Source of the DNA: RGIG8775 sp045128735
GTDB taxonomy: Bacteria > Bacillota > Clostridia > Oscillospirales > CAG-272
Length of the DNA stretch: 64,000 nt
Reading direction: 5' to 3'
NCBI GenBank assembly: GCA_045128735.1
Contig: JBGVRT010000120.1
Span: 1 to 64,000 of the forward strand
Shown: piece after piece, positions 30,997-39,271 of the stretch
Layout: every line of letters begins with the position of its first letter
Numbering within the stretch: the stretch's first letter is position 1
The notes under the pieces: generated by a model
Database searches by the model: none
Seen by the model: the letters and a program-made list of their open reading frames with translations, nothing else
Told to the model about the DNA's origin: nothing
Made by a program: the position numbers and the translations under genes

Positions 30997-31767
30997 ATGG
31001 AAATTATTGATTTTCACACACATCCCTTTTTTGATAAGGACAGCTATTTTTGCTTATATAAGGAAAGCGTTGATGCCGACGTGAATACCTTTCTTTCTGA
31101 TATGGACAAGGCAGGAATATCGCGCTTTTGCGGAAGCGTGATAAGAAAAGCGCAGGAAGGAGAGGGCTTTGAACTGCTAAAAAAGCTCAACCGTGATGCC
31201 TTGAAGCTCCGCGAAGTATACGGCGAGCGCTATATCCCGGGAATTCACGTTCAACCCGATTTCGTTTCGGAGTCGGCAGAGGAAATCGAGATTGCCGCCA
31301 AAAACGGAGTGAAGCTTGTAGGCGAGCTTGTGCCGTATATGCACGGATGGAAGGACTATTCCTGCAGTGGCTTTTCGGAAATTCTCGAGGTGGCTGAAAA
31401 ATACCGAATGACAGTAAGCCTACACCTCGGCGACCACGATCAGATGATAAAAATGGCGTCTGAGCACAAAAACGTCAATTTCGTGGTTGCTCACCCGGGG
31501 GAAAAGGAACGCGCGCTTAAGCATATCGAGGCTATGCAGAAATGCGAGAATATGTACCTCGACCTTTCGGGCGGCGGAATGTTCAGATACGGTCTTGTCC
31601 GTTACCTCTGCGACAAAGTTGGCGCGGAGCGCGTAGTTTTCGGTACGGATTATCCTATCTGTAATTTGAAAATGTACGTTGGTGCGGTAATGGGAGAAAG
31701 ACTTACCCAGCGCGAGCGTGAGCTTATCTTTGCCGAAAACGCCAAAAGATTGCTTGAACTGAAATAA
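30997..31767 (+). CDS. Amidohydrolase-related metal-dependent hydrolase
   Basis: A 256-residue amidohydrolase-2-type TIM barrel. It begins with the metal motif IIDFHTHPFFD, then GVKLVGELVPYMHGW, VSLHLGDHDQM and FVVAHPGE (His ligands), and ends with the catalytic Asp in VFGTDYPICN. Members hydrolyse lactones or decarboxylate aromatic acids. It resembles in plan the protein at 45231-46055, which has HTHIYPDS and FGTDYP, so the two are paralogues in a broad sense. Own promoter and terminator make it a single-gene unit. Lactone hydrolysis in sugar breakdown is a reasonable guess from context only. Confidence 0.85.
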   Translation: MEIIDFHTHPFFDKDSYFCLYKESVDADVNTFLSDMDKAGISRFCGSVIRKAQEGEGFELLKKLNRDALKLREVYGERYIPGIHVQPDFVSESAEEIEIAAKNGVKLVGELVPYMHGWKDYSCSGFSEILEVAEKYRMTVSLHLGDHDQMIKMASEHKNVNFVVAHPGEKERALKHIEAMQKCENMYLDLSGGGMFRYGLVRYLCDKVGAERVVFGTDYPICNLKMYVGAVMGERLTQRERELIFAENAKRLLELK

Positions 31768-31772
31768 AAAGC

Positions 31773-31798
31773 AAGGACTGCGAATTGCAGTCCTTTTT
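31773..31798 (+). terminator. Terminator of the amidohydrolase gene
   Basis: AAGGACTGC and GCAGTCCTT form a 9-bp stem with a 5-base loop, ending in a T5 run. Confidence 0.92.
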
Positions 31799-31805
31799 GA
31801 AAATT

Positions 31806-31851
31806 ATATGGTTTCCTTGCATAGGAGACGAAAAAAGCAAGAAAACCATAT
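31806..31851. promoter_or_regulatory. Inverted repeat next to the UroD-like gene promoter
   Basis: ATATGGTTTCCTTGC and GCAAGAAAACCATAT are 15-bp arms with a single mismatch, 16 bases apart. The right arm ends on the first base of the -35 box. It may be an operator or a hairpin. Confidence 0.6.
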
Positions 31852-31879
31852 TTACAAATTTTTTTTGGCGTGGTATAAT
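31851..31879 (+). promoter_or_regulatory. Promoter of the UroD-like gene
   Basis: TTTACA, 17-bp spacer, TATAAT, directly right of the inverted repeat. Confidence 0.8.
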
Positions 31880-31910
31880 TAGTTCATAAAAGAAAAAAGG
31901 AGCGCGTAAA

Positions 31911-32972
31911 ATGAATCTTAACAGCAAAACTATATCGATTCTTGAGGATATAGAACGCAGAATTGACCCCGAAACCGAGGAGAGCTTCAAGAGTCAATGG
32001 GAGGATTTCCTCTATGACAGATTTGACGGCGAAATTTTCAGACCGCTCAGAGCCAAGCGTTCGGCGGCAGAATGTGTGCTTCCCAATTTGAATATTAACG
32101 ATGCTGTGGATGATTACGAGCTTATGCTTGTCTCCGAGCTTGTCAAGGTGTCAAAGGCTCTCGGCTCAAACGGTTCGTCACTTGCTATGCGCGCCAATTA
32201 CGGAACGGGAATACTCAGTTCGCTTTTTGGTGCGGAAATATTCGTAATGCCCCGTGAAAATAATACGCTTCCTACCACTAAGCCCTTCAATGATACCGCA
32301 AAAATCGAGGAGCTTGTGGAGAAGGGAATTCCCGACCTTTGCGGTGGCTTCGGCAGAAAGGTCTTGGAGTTCGGCGAGCTTTGTGCCGAGGTATTTGCAA
32401 AATATCCCAAAATCGGCAAATATGTTTCGGTTTATCACCCCGACCTGCAAGGTCCGCTTGATATTTGCGAGCTTATGTGGGGCGGTGAAATGTTTTATTC
32501 AATGTACGATGAGCCCGAGCTCGTTCACGCCGCACTCTCGCTTGTTACCGATACATATACCGCTTTTCTCAATAAATGGTATGAAATTTTTCCGAGCAAC
32601 AGCCATATGAACCCACACTGGAATAGCCTGTGGCACAGAGGCAGGATACTTCTCCGCTGTGACAGCGCAATGAATCTCTCTCCCGACTTATATAAGGAGT
32701 TCGCCGCCCCCTACGACGGTATGCTTCTTGACCGATTCGACGGCGGCGCAATGCACTTCTGCGGCAGAGGAGACCACTATATCGAGACACTTTGCAATAT
32801 CCCTAAGCTGTACGCAATAAATATGGGTCAGCCCGACCATAACGATATGGAAAAGATATTCAAGAACAGCGTGGATAAGGGTATCAAGATACTCGGATTT
32901 ACAAAGCAAAGCTACGAAATATTCAAAGACCGCTCCGTCGGCTATAACCATAGCCTGCACGTCAGCTGGTGA
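31911..32972 (+). CDS. Uroporphyrinogen decarboxylase-like protein of carbohydrate loci
   Basis: A 353-residue protein of the URO-D superfamily fold (TIM barrel). It has VSVYHPDLQGPLDICELMWGGEMFYSMYDEPELV, MNPHWNSLWHRGRILLRCDSAMNLSP and GGAMHFCGRGDHYIETLC. True HemE lacks these and no haem genes are near, so tetrapyrrole synthesis is unlikely. Related proteins in gut bacteria often lie in sugar or methyl-transfer loci; the HFCGRGDH stretch, like the zinc motif of MtaA-type relatives, could bind metal. Start ATG 31911 follows AAAGGAG. The sugar isomerase-like gene follows 96 bases later and is probably cotranscribed. Confidence 0.82.
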   Translation: MNLNSKTISILEDIERRIDPETEESFKSQWEDFLYDRFDGEIFRPLRAKRSAAECVLPNLNINDAVDDYELMLVSELVKVSKALGSNGSSLAMRANYGTGILSSLFGAEIFVMPRENNTLPTTKPFNDTAKIEELVEKGIPDLCGGFGRKVLEFGELCAEVFAKYPKIGKYVSVYHPDLQGPLDICELMWGGEMFYSMYDEPELVHAALSLVTDTYTAFLNKWYEIFPSNSHMNPHWNSLWHRGRILLRCDSAMNLSPDLYKEFAAPYDGMLLDRFDGGAMHFCGRGDHYIETLCNIPKLYAINMGQPDHNDMEKIFKNSVDKGIKILGFTKQSYEIFKDRSVGYNHSLHVSW

Positions 32973-33068
32973 TTTCAGAAAAAATCTGCCCACTTGGGCT
33001 ACCTACCATAAAGCAGATTGTAATTCAAACTATTAAAAAGCACAATATTACAAAAGGAGCGATTTATT

Positions 33069-33956
33069 ATGTATCGAATTGGAATGTCTTCCTGCGGCGA
33101 GGATTTGAACGAGGCCTTGTTTGCCGACTACAAAAAAGCAGGCGTGCAGGCAATTGAAATATCCATTGGACATAAGCCCGACAAGGACCTCGATTATGCA
33201 GAATTCAAACGTCTTTCCGATATCTACGGCATCGAGTTGTGGTCGTTTCATCTGCCGTTTGCTCCCTTTTCAGAGCTGGATCTGTCACGCCCCGATCTTT
33301 GTGATCACACGATAGAGTACTTTAAGGGCATGATCAGAGCGGGCAGCTCTATCGGCATTAAGCGATTTGTCGTGCATCCAAGCGGCGAACCCATTTTCGA
33401 CGAGGAGAGGGCTGGTCGGCTTGAGTGTTCCAAGAAATCGCTTGCCTGTCTTGCCGAGTACGCAAAGAGCTTTAATGGAATTATCTGCGTAGAGGATCTT
33501 CCGCGCTCTTGCATCGGGCGCAATTCCGAGGAAATGCTCGAGTTGCTTTCAGCGCACGAGGATCTCCGCTCCTGCTTTGATACCAATCACCTGCTTTCCC
33601 TCGAAAAACCGCACGAATACATTCGCAAAATCGGAAATCGGATCGTTACGCTTCACGTATCTGATTACGATTTTCTTGACGAGCGTCATTGGCTTCCGGG
33701 AGAAGGAGACATCGACTGGCAGGAGCTTTACCAAGCTCTGTGCGAGATTGGCTACAACGGTGTTTGGATGTACGAGCTGGGTCTTAAATCCCCTAACTCC
33801 ATAGTGCGTGAGCGCGAGCTCACCCGTTCCGATTTCGTTATCAACGCCCGAGAGATTTTTGAAGGCAAATCTCTGACCGTTCTCGGAACACGTGTCAAGG
33901 GGCTGATAGATTGGATCGAAAGGTATAGAAAAAAGCAACAGATGAAGGCTTTTTAA
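33069..33956 (+). CDS. Sugar phosphate isomerase/epimerase family protein
   Basis: A 295-residue xylose-isomerase-like TIM barrel. Probable metal ligands lie in IICVEDLPRSC (Glu), SCFDTNHLL (Asp, His), TLHVSDYDFLDERHW (His) and MYELGL (Glu). It is a distant relative of the protein at 28686-29528. It has AAAGGAG upstream of the start and lies in the same direction behind the UroD-like gene. The substrate may be a 3-keto-sugar or inositol derivative, as for relatives, but nothing in the sequence decides this. Confidence 0.87.
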   Translation: MYRIGMSSCGEDLNEALFADYKKAGVQAIEISIGHKPDKDLDYAEFKRLSDIYGIELWSFHLPFAPFSELDLSRPDLCDHTIEYFKGMIRAGSSIGIKRFVVHPSGEPIFDEERAGRLECSKKSLACLAEYAKSFNGIICVEDLPRSCIGRNSEEMLELLSAHEDLRSCFDTNHLLSLEKPHEYIRKIGNRIVTLHVSDYDFLDERHWLPGEGDIDWQELYQALCEIGYNGVWMYELGLKSPNSIVRERELTRSDFVINAREIFEGKSLTVLGTRVKGLIDWIERYRKKQQMKAF

Positions 33957-34143
33957 AAAGGAGCACGACCTGCTTTCCCCCTTGGTCTTGGGCTTTTGTG
34001 TCCACCAAAGCAGTGCTTGTCAGGAAAATTGACAAGTTATAGATGAACATAAAAAAGCTCCCTTGTATAAAGGAAGGCTCATTACCGCCCGACAGTTCAC
34101 CTAAAAGGTGTAACACACTATACCTTGCAAGCAAGACGTGTGA
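33957..34143 (+). other. Gene-free stretch with small inverted repeats
   Basis: Contains CTTGTC/GACAAG (about 34017-34038) and CACCTAAAAGGTG (34098-34110). No gene, promoter or known RNA class is recognised. It may be the 3' part of the preceding transcript. Confidence 0.4.
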
Positions 34144-34179
34144 AAAAGGAGTACGAACAAAATCGCTCGTACTCCTTTT
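34144..34179 (+). terminator. Terminator-like hairpin
   Basis: AAAAGGAGTACGA and TCGTACTCCTTTT form a perfect 13-bp stem with a 10-base loop, followed by GCTTTTTGG. It likely ends the UroD/isomerase transcript. Confidence 0.75.
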
Positions 34180-34205
34180 GCTTTTTGGTAGGTAAAAACT
34201 GCTTT

Positions 34206-34382
34206 ATGGAAGGCGCCCCTTGGGCAGATTTTTTATTTAACCTCTTGATAACCCGAGAAATTTTTTCGGCAAAACAACGCGAGCGCGTAAAAAAGGAATA
34301 TACCGAGTATATGCTTGACCTTGTAAGCGAATACCGGCTTGGCGACGGCGCCGCATTTCTCAGTATGCAAAAAAGCGCATGA
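34206..34382 (+). CDS. Possible small hypothetical protein, 58 residues
   Basis: A short frame starting MEGAPWADFLFNLLITREIF and continuing with a charged helix (SAKQRERVKKEYTEYMLDLV). Codon choice (CTT GAC CTT GTA AGC GAA) is like the neighbours, which favours a real gene. Only a weak GGTAGG lies upstream and the spacing is long. Unknown function. Confidence 0.4.
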   Translation: MEGAPWADFLFNLLITREIFSAKQRERVKKEYTEYMLDLVSEYRLGDGAAFLSMQKSA

Positions 34383-34406
34383 TTTTGGAAAATAATTTGT
34401 TTTATG

Positions 34407-34435
34407 TTGACTTTTTCTCAAATGTGAGGTATAAT
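34407..34435 (+). promoter_or_regulatory. Promoter of the methyltransferase-like gene
   Basis: TTGACT, 17-bp spacer, TATAAT, 22 bases before the GTG start. Confidence 0.88.
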
Positions 34436-34457
34436 TTGAAAAAAGGGGGTATACGGT

Positions 34458-35291
34458 GTGAAACCTTTAGATGAATTTTCGATTGCTTTCCTGTCAGAGG
34501 ACAGAGCAGAAAAATTGCTTTCCGAGTCTCAATATGCGTCTTTTTCCTCAATGGAGCCGTTTTGCCGTGAGCGGATATTGAAGGATGTGCTGACTAAACC
34601 GCTTGAAAAGCATACAGCTGTCCACGAGCTATATTTTCGAGGGAAATGGGCAGATCTTTTTTGCGGATTATACGGAAATAAGCCGTTTACTCTGCTTGAG
34701 GTCGCTTCGGGAGACGCCGATATGATACCGCAGACAATGGCGCGTACCAATCCCACGTCGGACTATCTGACAGCCAATATGAATGTAAAGCTTAACGAAA
34801 GTTTGCTCAGACGTACCGCTGATATAGACGTAAATTTGAAGCTTATTGATGACGATGCGGCTAATATCAAGCAATACGTCGCTGAAAAATCTGTGGATAT
34901 GATAGCTTTTCAACACGGAGCAAATGATGTTATGCAGGCGATACTCTGCGCCCAAAACCGAGTCGATACTGTGTATAGCGATTGGATGAAAACGCTTCCG
35001 AAAATGATAGAGTTGCTCAGAAACGAGGTAGAGCAGGGAACCTTTGAGAAACACGTAAAAGCTCCGTTTCTTTCACTTGTCTCCGCGCTTCTTGATCTGC
35101 TTAAGGATGACGGCGTGATAGCCATTCACCATTATATGTTTAAGCTCGACCTTGATTGGGGCTATCCCCCCGAGCTGTTTGAAAACATCGTGCCGTTGGT
35201 GAGAAAATGGACAAATGAGCTTGACGGATGTACCGAGATTGGTTTTGAAGGCTTCGAGCCACAGTGGTGGCTGTTTTTGAAAAGAAAATAA
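34458..35291 (+). CDS. SAM-dependent methyltransferase-like protein
   Basis: A 277-residue protein with a likely Rossmann methyltransferase core. Motif I is FTLLEVASGDADMIPQTMA, a loop DYLTANMNVKLN follows, then LKLIDDDAANIKQYV and DMIAFQHGANDVMQAIL in the motif II-IV places, and LLKDDGVIAIHHYMF. The first 60 residues are helical. Translation starts at GTG 34458, set by AAAGGGGG 8 bases upstream. It is a single gene with own promoter and a terminator shared with the convergent nnrD gene. Substrate unknown; the fold call is moderate. Confidence 0.65.
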   Translation: MKPLDEFSIAFLSEDRAEKLLSESQYASFSSMEPFCRERILKDVLTKPLEKHTAVHELYFRGKWADLFCGLYGNKPFTLLEVASGDADMIPQTMARTNPTSDYLTANMNVKLNESLLRRTADIDVNLKLIDDDAANIKQYVAEKSVDMIAFQHGANDVMQAILCAQNRVDTVYSDWMKTLPKMIELLRNEVEQGTFEKHVKAPFLSLVSALLDLLKDDGVIAIHHYMFKLDLDWGYPPELFENIVPLVRKWTNELDGCTEIGFEGFEPQWWLFLKRK

Positions 35292-35313
35292 AAAAGGGCA
35301 AATGCCCTTTTTT
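35292..35313. terminator. Bidirectional terminator between convergent genes
   Basis: AAAAGGGC and GCCCTTTT pair with a short loop and are flanked by A and T runs on the two sides. Confidence 0.85.
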
Positions 35314-36179
35314 TAATCTCTGCAATCCTTAATGATTGTTGAAATGTGGTCGATGATGTCGCTTGCCATTACCGAGTACTCGCCAAGGTCATCGGAGGCG
35401 GCGTCGCCTGCAAGTCCGTGGACGTATACGCCGAGGGTGGCGGCTTCGTACATCGGAAGCCCTTGGGCTATCAGTGCGGCAATGATGCCTGTAAGCACGT
35501 CGCCGCTTCCGCCCGTTGACATTCCGCTGTTTCCGCTTTTATTCAGATACACACGCGAGCTGTCGTTTCCGTCAGCGACAATAGTTTCGTGGTCCTTGAG
35601 TACACATATAAGTGAATTCTTCTCTGCAAAGGAGGTTGCAAATCCGACGGTGTTTGCCATAACCTCGGAGACGTCTGTGTGGCATAGCCGCGCCATTTCC
35701 ATCATATGCGGAGTTATGATGAGAGGGACGGAAAGGTTGTCTAAAAGCGCAAGCTCCTTTGAAATAATGTTGAGCGCGTCAGCGTCGGCGATTATTGGAG
35801 CGTCGGCAACCGAAAAGCAAAGCGAAAGCAGTTTTTTTGCAAGCTGACTTTGCCCAAGTCCCACGCCGATAACGATGACATCGGCTTTTTCTATTGCTTC
35901 GGAAATAGTATCCTCGTTAAAGCTATTTTCTGAATAGGTCGAAAGCACTGCCTCGGGGAGTTGCGTTTGCAGAATTATTCTGTTGTCCTCGTGAGTGAGA
36001 ATATGTACAAGTCCTGCGCCCGTGCGGTATGCCGCCTTTGCGGAAAAGTACGCCGCGCCGCTCATACAGGGCGAGCCGCCGATGACTAACACGCGTCCGA
36101 ACGTGCCTTTGTTAGAGTTTTCGGGGCGAAGCGGCATTTTTGAAAGTGCTGAAGGTGAATATGAGAAGAAATTTCGCAT
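35313..36179 (-). CDS. nnrD: ADP-dependent NAD(P)H-hydrate dehydratase (NnrD)
   Basis: A 288-residue YjeF C-terminal-type (CARKD) enzyme that repairs hydrated NAD(P)H. It shows GRVLVIGGSPCMSGAAYFSAKAA, VIVIGVGLGQS, PIIADADALN, ITPHMMEMARL and the nucleotide loop NSGMSTGGSGDVLTGIIA. It lacks the N-terminal epimerase (NnrE) domain that is often fused, so the epimerase must be elsewhere or absent. Start ATG 36179 has AGAGGT upstream. It is divergent from the rhamnosidase gene. Confidence 0.93.
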   Translation of the reverse strand: MRNFFSYSPSALSKMPLRPENSNKGTFGRVLVIGGSPCMSGAAYFSAKAAYRTGAGLVHILTHEDNRIILQTQLPEAVLSTYSENSFNEDTISEAIEKADVIVIGVGLGQSQLAKKLLSLCFSVADAPIIADADALNIISKELALLDNLSVPLIITPHMMEMARLCHTDVSEVMANTVGFATSFAEKNSLICVLKDHETIVADGNDSSRVYLNKSGNSGMSTGGSGDVLTGIIAALIAQGLPMYEAATLGVYVHGLAGDAASDDLGEYSVMASDIIDHISTIIKDCRD

Positions 36180-36206
36180 TTTTTACCTCTTTTTTTCTTC
36201 GTTATC

Positions 36207-36235
36207 TTGATTTTATAGGTATATTATAGTATAAT
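36207..36235 (+). promoter_or_regulatory. Promoter of the GH78 gene
   Basis: TTGATT, 17-bp spacer, TATAAT, about 54 bases before the start codon. Confidence 0.8.
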
Positions 36236-36288
36236 ATTGGCGTAAATGCAATAGATTTGCAAATTTTTCTGATCCTTGAGGTGAAAAT

Positions 36289-38766
36289 ATGAAATTTGGA
36301 AAGTTCGTAATGAACCCCGATCATACTGTGACAGATGTTTCCTTTCCATGGCTTGAAAAAAAGTATGGATATTGGGAATTTGACAGACGTAATACCGACC
36401 TTTACGACAGGGGAGGTCTTGTTGCCTTCAGAGACAAATTCTGCGTTCCCGAAAAGGCGAGCTCGGTAAAGCTTACGGCTACCGCATTGGGCGTTTTTGA
36501 GGTGTACGTAAACGGCGCGAAGGTCGGCAACGACGAGATGAAGCCCGGATGGACCGATTTCCGCCACCGCGTATTTGAGTTCGAATATGATATAACTGAG
36601 CTTTGTAAAACAAGCGGAGACAACGTTATCGTTGCATGTGTTGCTCCGGGTTGGTATTCGGGCAGAATAGCTAACTCGACCTACGGTGACAAGGGCGTAG
36701 CCTTTTGCGCTGAGATAATCGTAACCGATAAGGATAATTATACTACCGTTTTTGCCACCGACGAGAGCTGGGAGACATCATTTGGCGGTAAAGTGAGAAC
36801 GAGTGAAATTTGGGACGGTGAGCTTTATGACGCGCGTGAAAAGTGTATATATTCCGATTCCGACAGCTATAAGTGGAACCACGCTATTTTGGCTGAGGAC
36901 ATTACCTGCCAAATAACCTCTCATGTCGGAGAAACCGTCAGAATAAAGAGTAAGGGGATATCGCCCATCAGCGCGGTCGTGTATGACGGCACAAAGGATA
37001 ACGGTACGGATTTTGGAGAAATAAATGTTGTGTCGAAAAAGATCGGCAACCTGTGCGAGCGCGGATGTGTGAAGAAGGGCGAAAGGCTTATTGTTGACTT
37101 CGGCGTTGAGTTCACAGCCCGTCCGCGTATTAAGCTCTATGCCACCAAGGATACCAAGGTGCGCATTTATTGCAGTGAAATGCTCAACGACAGCGGTCTT
37201 AAATCACGCGGAAACGACGGTGCAAAAGGAAGTGCATATATTGATAACTACCGTTCGGCACTATCGAGAATAGAGTATATCTCCTGCGGCGCGGTTGAGG
37301 AATATACACCCACGTACACTTTCTTTGGTTATAGGTATCTTGAGATAGTTCCCGATAACGATATCGAAATACTTTATATCGCAAGTGATATTATAGGCAG
37401 CGATCTTAAGAAAACGGGTAAGATAGAGACGAGCAACGCAGAGATAAATAAGCTTATAGGCAATATTTACCGCGGACTTGAGTCTAACTACCTTTCAATT
37501 CCTACTGACTGTCCTCAGCGCGACGAGCGCCTCGGCTGGACGGGTGACACACAGATATTCTGCGGCGCGGCGGCGTACTTCGTAAATGCCTACGGATTCC
37601 TTTCCAAGTGGATGGGAGATATGCGTGATTCTCAGCTTGACAACGGATGCTTTCCATTTGTGGCTCCTACTTGCTTCCCGCCCGAAAACAGGGCGTACGG
37701 TGCGAGTGCGTGGGCTGACGCCGGAGTTATCGTGCCGTATAAAATGTGGCTTATGTATGGAAACGACAGCATTTTGTCGGAGAACTACGAGGCTATGGAA
37801 AAATATATGGATTACACATATAAAACCAACGGTCTCGAGGGTCCCAAGGCATTCTTCGGAGATTGGCTTTCGTATGAGGAGACACCCAGAAATCTGGTAT
37901 CCATATGCTATTTCTCATACGATGCTATGATTATGGAGAAGGTCTGCCGTTTGCTCGGAAAATGTGACAGGGCAGATTATTATGCTAAGCTTCGTGCCGA
38001 TATCAATGCGTATTATAAAGAAAAGTTTGTGAAAAACGGTGAGTTTGAAATAAAGACCCAAACGACTTACATTCTCCCCCTTGCCTTTGATATGCTTGAT
38101 GGAGAGCTTAAGAATAAGGCGATTGCCGAGCTTAAGGCAAAGATAGTTGATAATGACTATACACTTGCTACGGGATTTGTGGGAACGGGACTTCTTAACC
38201 AGACTTTAAGCAAGGTGGGACTTGACAGTGAGGCTTATTCATTGTTGCTTCAGACCAAAGACCCCTCTTGGCTCTACAGCGTGCGTCAAGGAGCGACCAC
38301 CGTTTGGGAACGTTGGAATTCATATACACTTGATAAGGGCTTTGGCGATGTAACTATGAACTCCTTTAATCACTATGCTTACGGTGCGGTTGCCGAGTGG
38401 ATGTTCTCGTCGATGGCGGGTATCAAGCCTCTTGAAGAGTGCGCGGGCTTTGATAAGTTTGCACTTGCCCCTACCCCCGACACAAGAGAGTTTGTTCCCG
38501 ATGGACAGGAGCGCATAACAAGCGTTAAGGCAGAATTCTTAAGCGTGCGCGGACTTATCAAGTCCGAATGGTTCTATGAAAACGGCGAGTTTACCTATAA
38601 AGTGACCGTACCCGAGGACACCGAGGCTAAGGTTGCGTTCCCGCTTCTGTCGGGTAGAAATACGGTGAAAATCAACGGCATCGAATTTGCCGAAGGCGAC
38701 GGTTTTAAGATTGAAAACGGTAAAATGCTGTTTGCGCTTACGGCAGGGGATTACGTAATCAAGTAA
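36289..38766 (+). CDS. GH78 alpha-L-rhamnosidase
   Basis: An 825-residue glycoside hydrolase family 78 enzyme releasing terminal L-rhamnose from pectin or plant glycosides. N-terminal beta-sandwich domains include TALGVFEVYVNGAKVGNDEMK, GWYSGRIA and WDGELYDARE. The (alpha/alpha)6 catalytic barrel carries the signature SIPTDCPQRDERLGWTGDTQ, with D412 and E413 the likely catalytic pair region, and GATTVWERWNSYT later. There is no signal peptide, so it acts on imported oligosaccharides. Start ATG 36289 follows TTGAGGTG. It has its own promoter and terminator; no rhamnose catabolic genes are seen here. Confidence 0.95.
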   Translation: MKFGKFVMNPDHTVTDVSFPWLEKKYGYWEFDRRNTDLYDRGGLVAFRDKFCVPEKASSVKLTATALGVFEVYVNGAKVGNDEMKPGWTDFRHRVFEFEYDITELCKTSGDNVIVACVAPGWYSGRIANSTYGDKGVAFCAEIIVTDKDNYTTVFATDESWETSFGGKVRTSEIWDGELYDAREKCIYSDSDSYKWNHAILAEDITCQITSHVGETVRIKSKGISPISAVVYDGTKDNGTDFGEINVVSKKIGNLCERGCVKKGERLIVDFGVEFTARPRIKLYATKDTKVRIYCSEMLNDSGLKSRGNDGAKGSAYIDNYRSALSRIEYISCGAVEEYTPTYTFFGYRYLEIVPDNDIEILYIASDIIGSDLKKTGKIETSNAEINKLIGNIYRGLESNYLSIPTDCPQRDERLGWTGDTQIFCGAAAYFVNAYGFLSKWMGDMRDSQLDNGCFPFVAPTCFPPENRAYGASAWADAGVIVPYKMWLMYGNDSILSENYEAMEKYMDYTYKTNGLEGPKAFFGDWLSYEETPRNLVSICYFSYDAMIMEKVCRLLGKCDRADYYAKLRADINAYYKEKFVKNGEFEIKTQTTYILPLAFDMLDGELKNKAIAELKAKIVDNDYTLATGFVGTGLLNQTLSKVGLDSEAYSLLLQTKDPSWLYSVRQGATTVWERWNSYTLDKGFGDVTMNSFNHYAYGAVAEWMFSSMAGIKPLEECAGFDKFALAPTPDTREFVPDGQERITSVKAEFLSVRGLIKSEWFYENGEFTYKVTVPEDTEAKVAFPLLSGRNTVKINGIEFAEGDGFKIENGKMLFALTAGDYVIK

Positions 38767-38770
38767 AACA

Positions 38771-38802
38771 AAAAGGAGCTGTACTCGAGTATAGCTCCTT
38801 TT
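38771..38802 (+). terminator. Terminator of the GH78 gene
   Basis: AAAAGGAGCT and AGCTCCTTTT form a 10-bp stem, with an inner weak pairing TACTCGAGTA; CTC follows. Confidence 0.82.
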
Positions 38803-38881
38803 CTCAAGCGAAAAACATATGATACCTTCAAACAATAATTTATCGGTGCAAAATGGGCTAAGTTAATGACTCAGACCATTT

Positions 38882-39271
38882 TTAGTCCCAATCAAGCTCA
38901 TAGCTTCCGCTTGCTTTATTTATTTTTACGTTGAGCGTATACCTTGAAGGCTCTTTCACGTTTATAATTCCCGTGGTGTTTTGACTGTCAAGTGACAGCA
39001 GAGTTTTCTTTTCCTTGTCGGTAACAAACACCTCGACAGACCCTTCTGTAAGCTTACAGCTCAAAGTGAAGCTGTAAGGCTTCGCCTCTCCAAGCTTGAT
39101 TATGCGCTTGAATGTTCCGTTGCATTTTGAAAATCTTGCTTTGTTTATTCTTCCAACGTACAACACCGATGCGTGAGAGTGGATAGTCAACAGACCGCCC
39201 GCGTAGGCGCAGTAAAACGCGGCAAGAATCGCCGCCAAAATAAGAATAGTTTTGACGAAGATTTCTATCAT
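38882..39271 (-). CDS. Membrane-anchored extracytoplasmic protein, unknown
   Basis: A 129-residue protein with an N-terminal transmembrane helix (about 5-30, VKTILILAAILAAFYCAYAGG) and an external beta-rich domain of about 95 residues (FTLSCKLTEGSVEVFVTDKEK, YTLNVKINKASGSYELDWD) that looks like a small C2- or Ig-like sandwich. It overlaps the ttcA stop by four bases (ATGA) and is the last gene of the trmN6-like/ttcA set. No known family is recognised; the tight coupling suggests coexpression rather than a direct functional link. Confidence 0.75.
   Translation of the reverse strand: MIEIFVKTILILAAILAAFYCAYAGGLLTIHSHASVLYVGRINKARFSKCNGTFKRIIKLGEAKPYSFTLSCKLTEGSVEVFVTDKEKKTLLSLDSQNTTGIINVKEPSRYTLNVKINKASGSYELDWD

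Noticed and set aside
31911..32972. HemE and porphyrin synthesis
   Set aside because: The protein lacks HemE signatures and no haem genes are nearby; the UroD fold is shared with many other enzymes.
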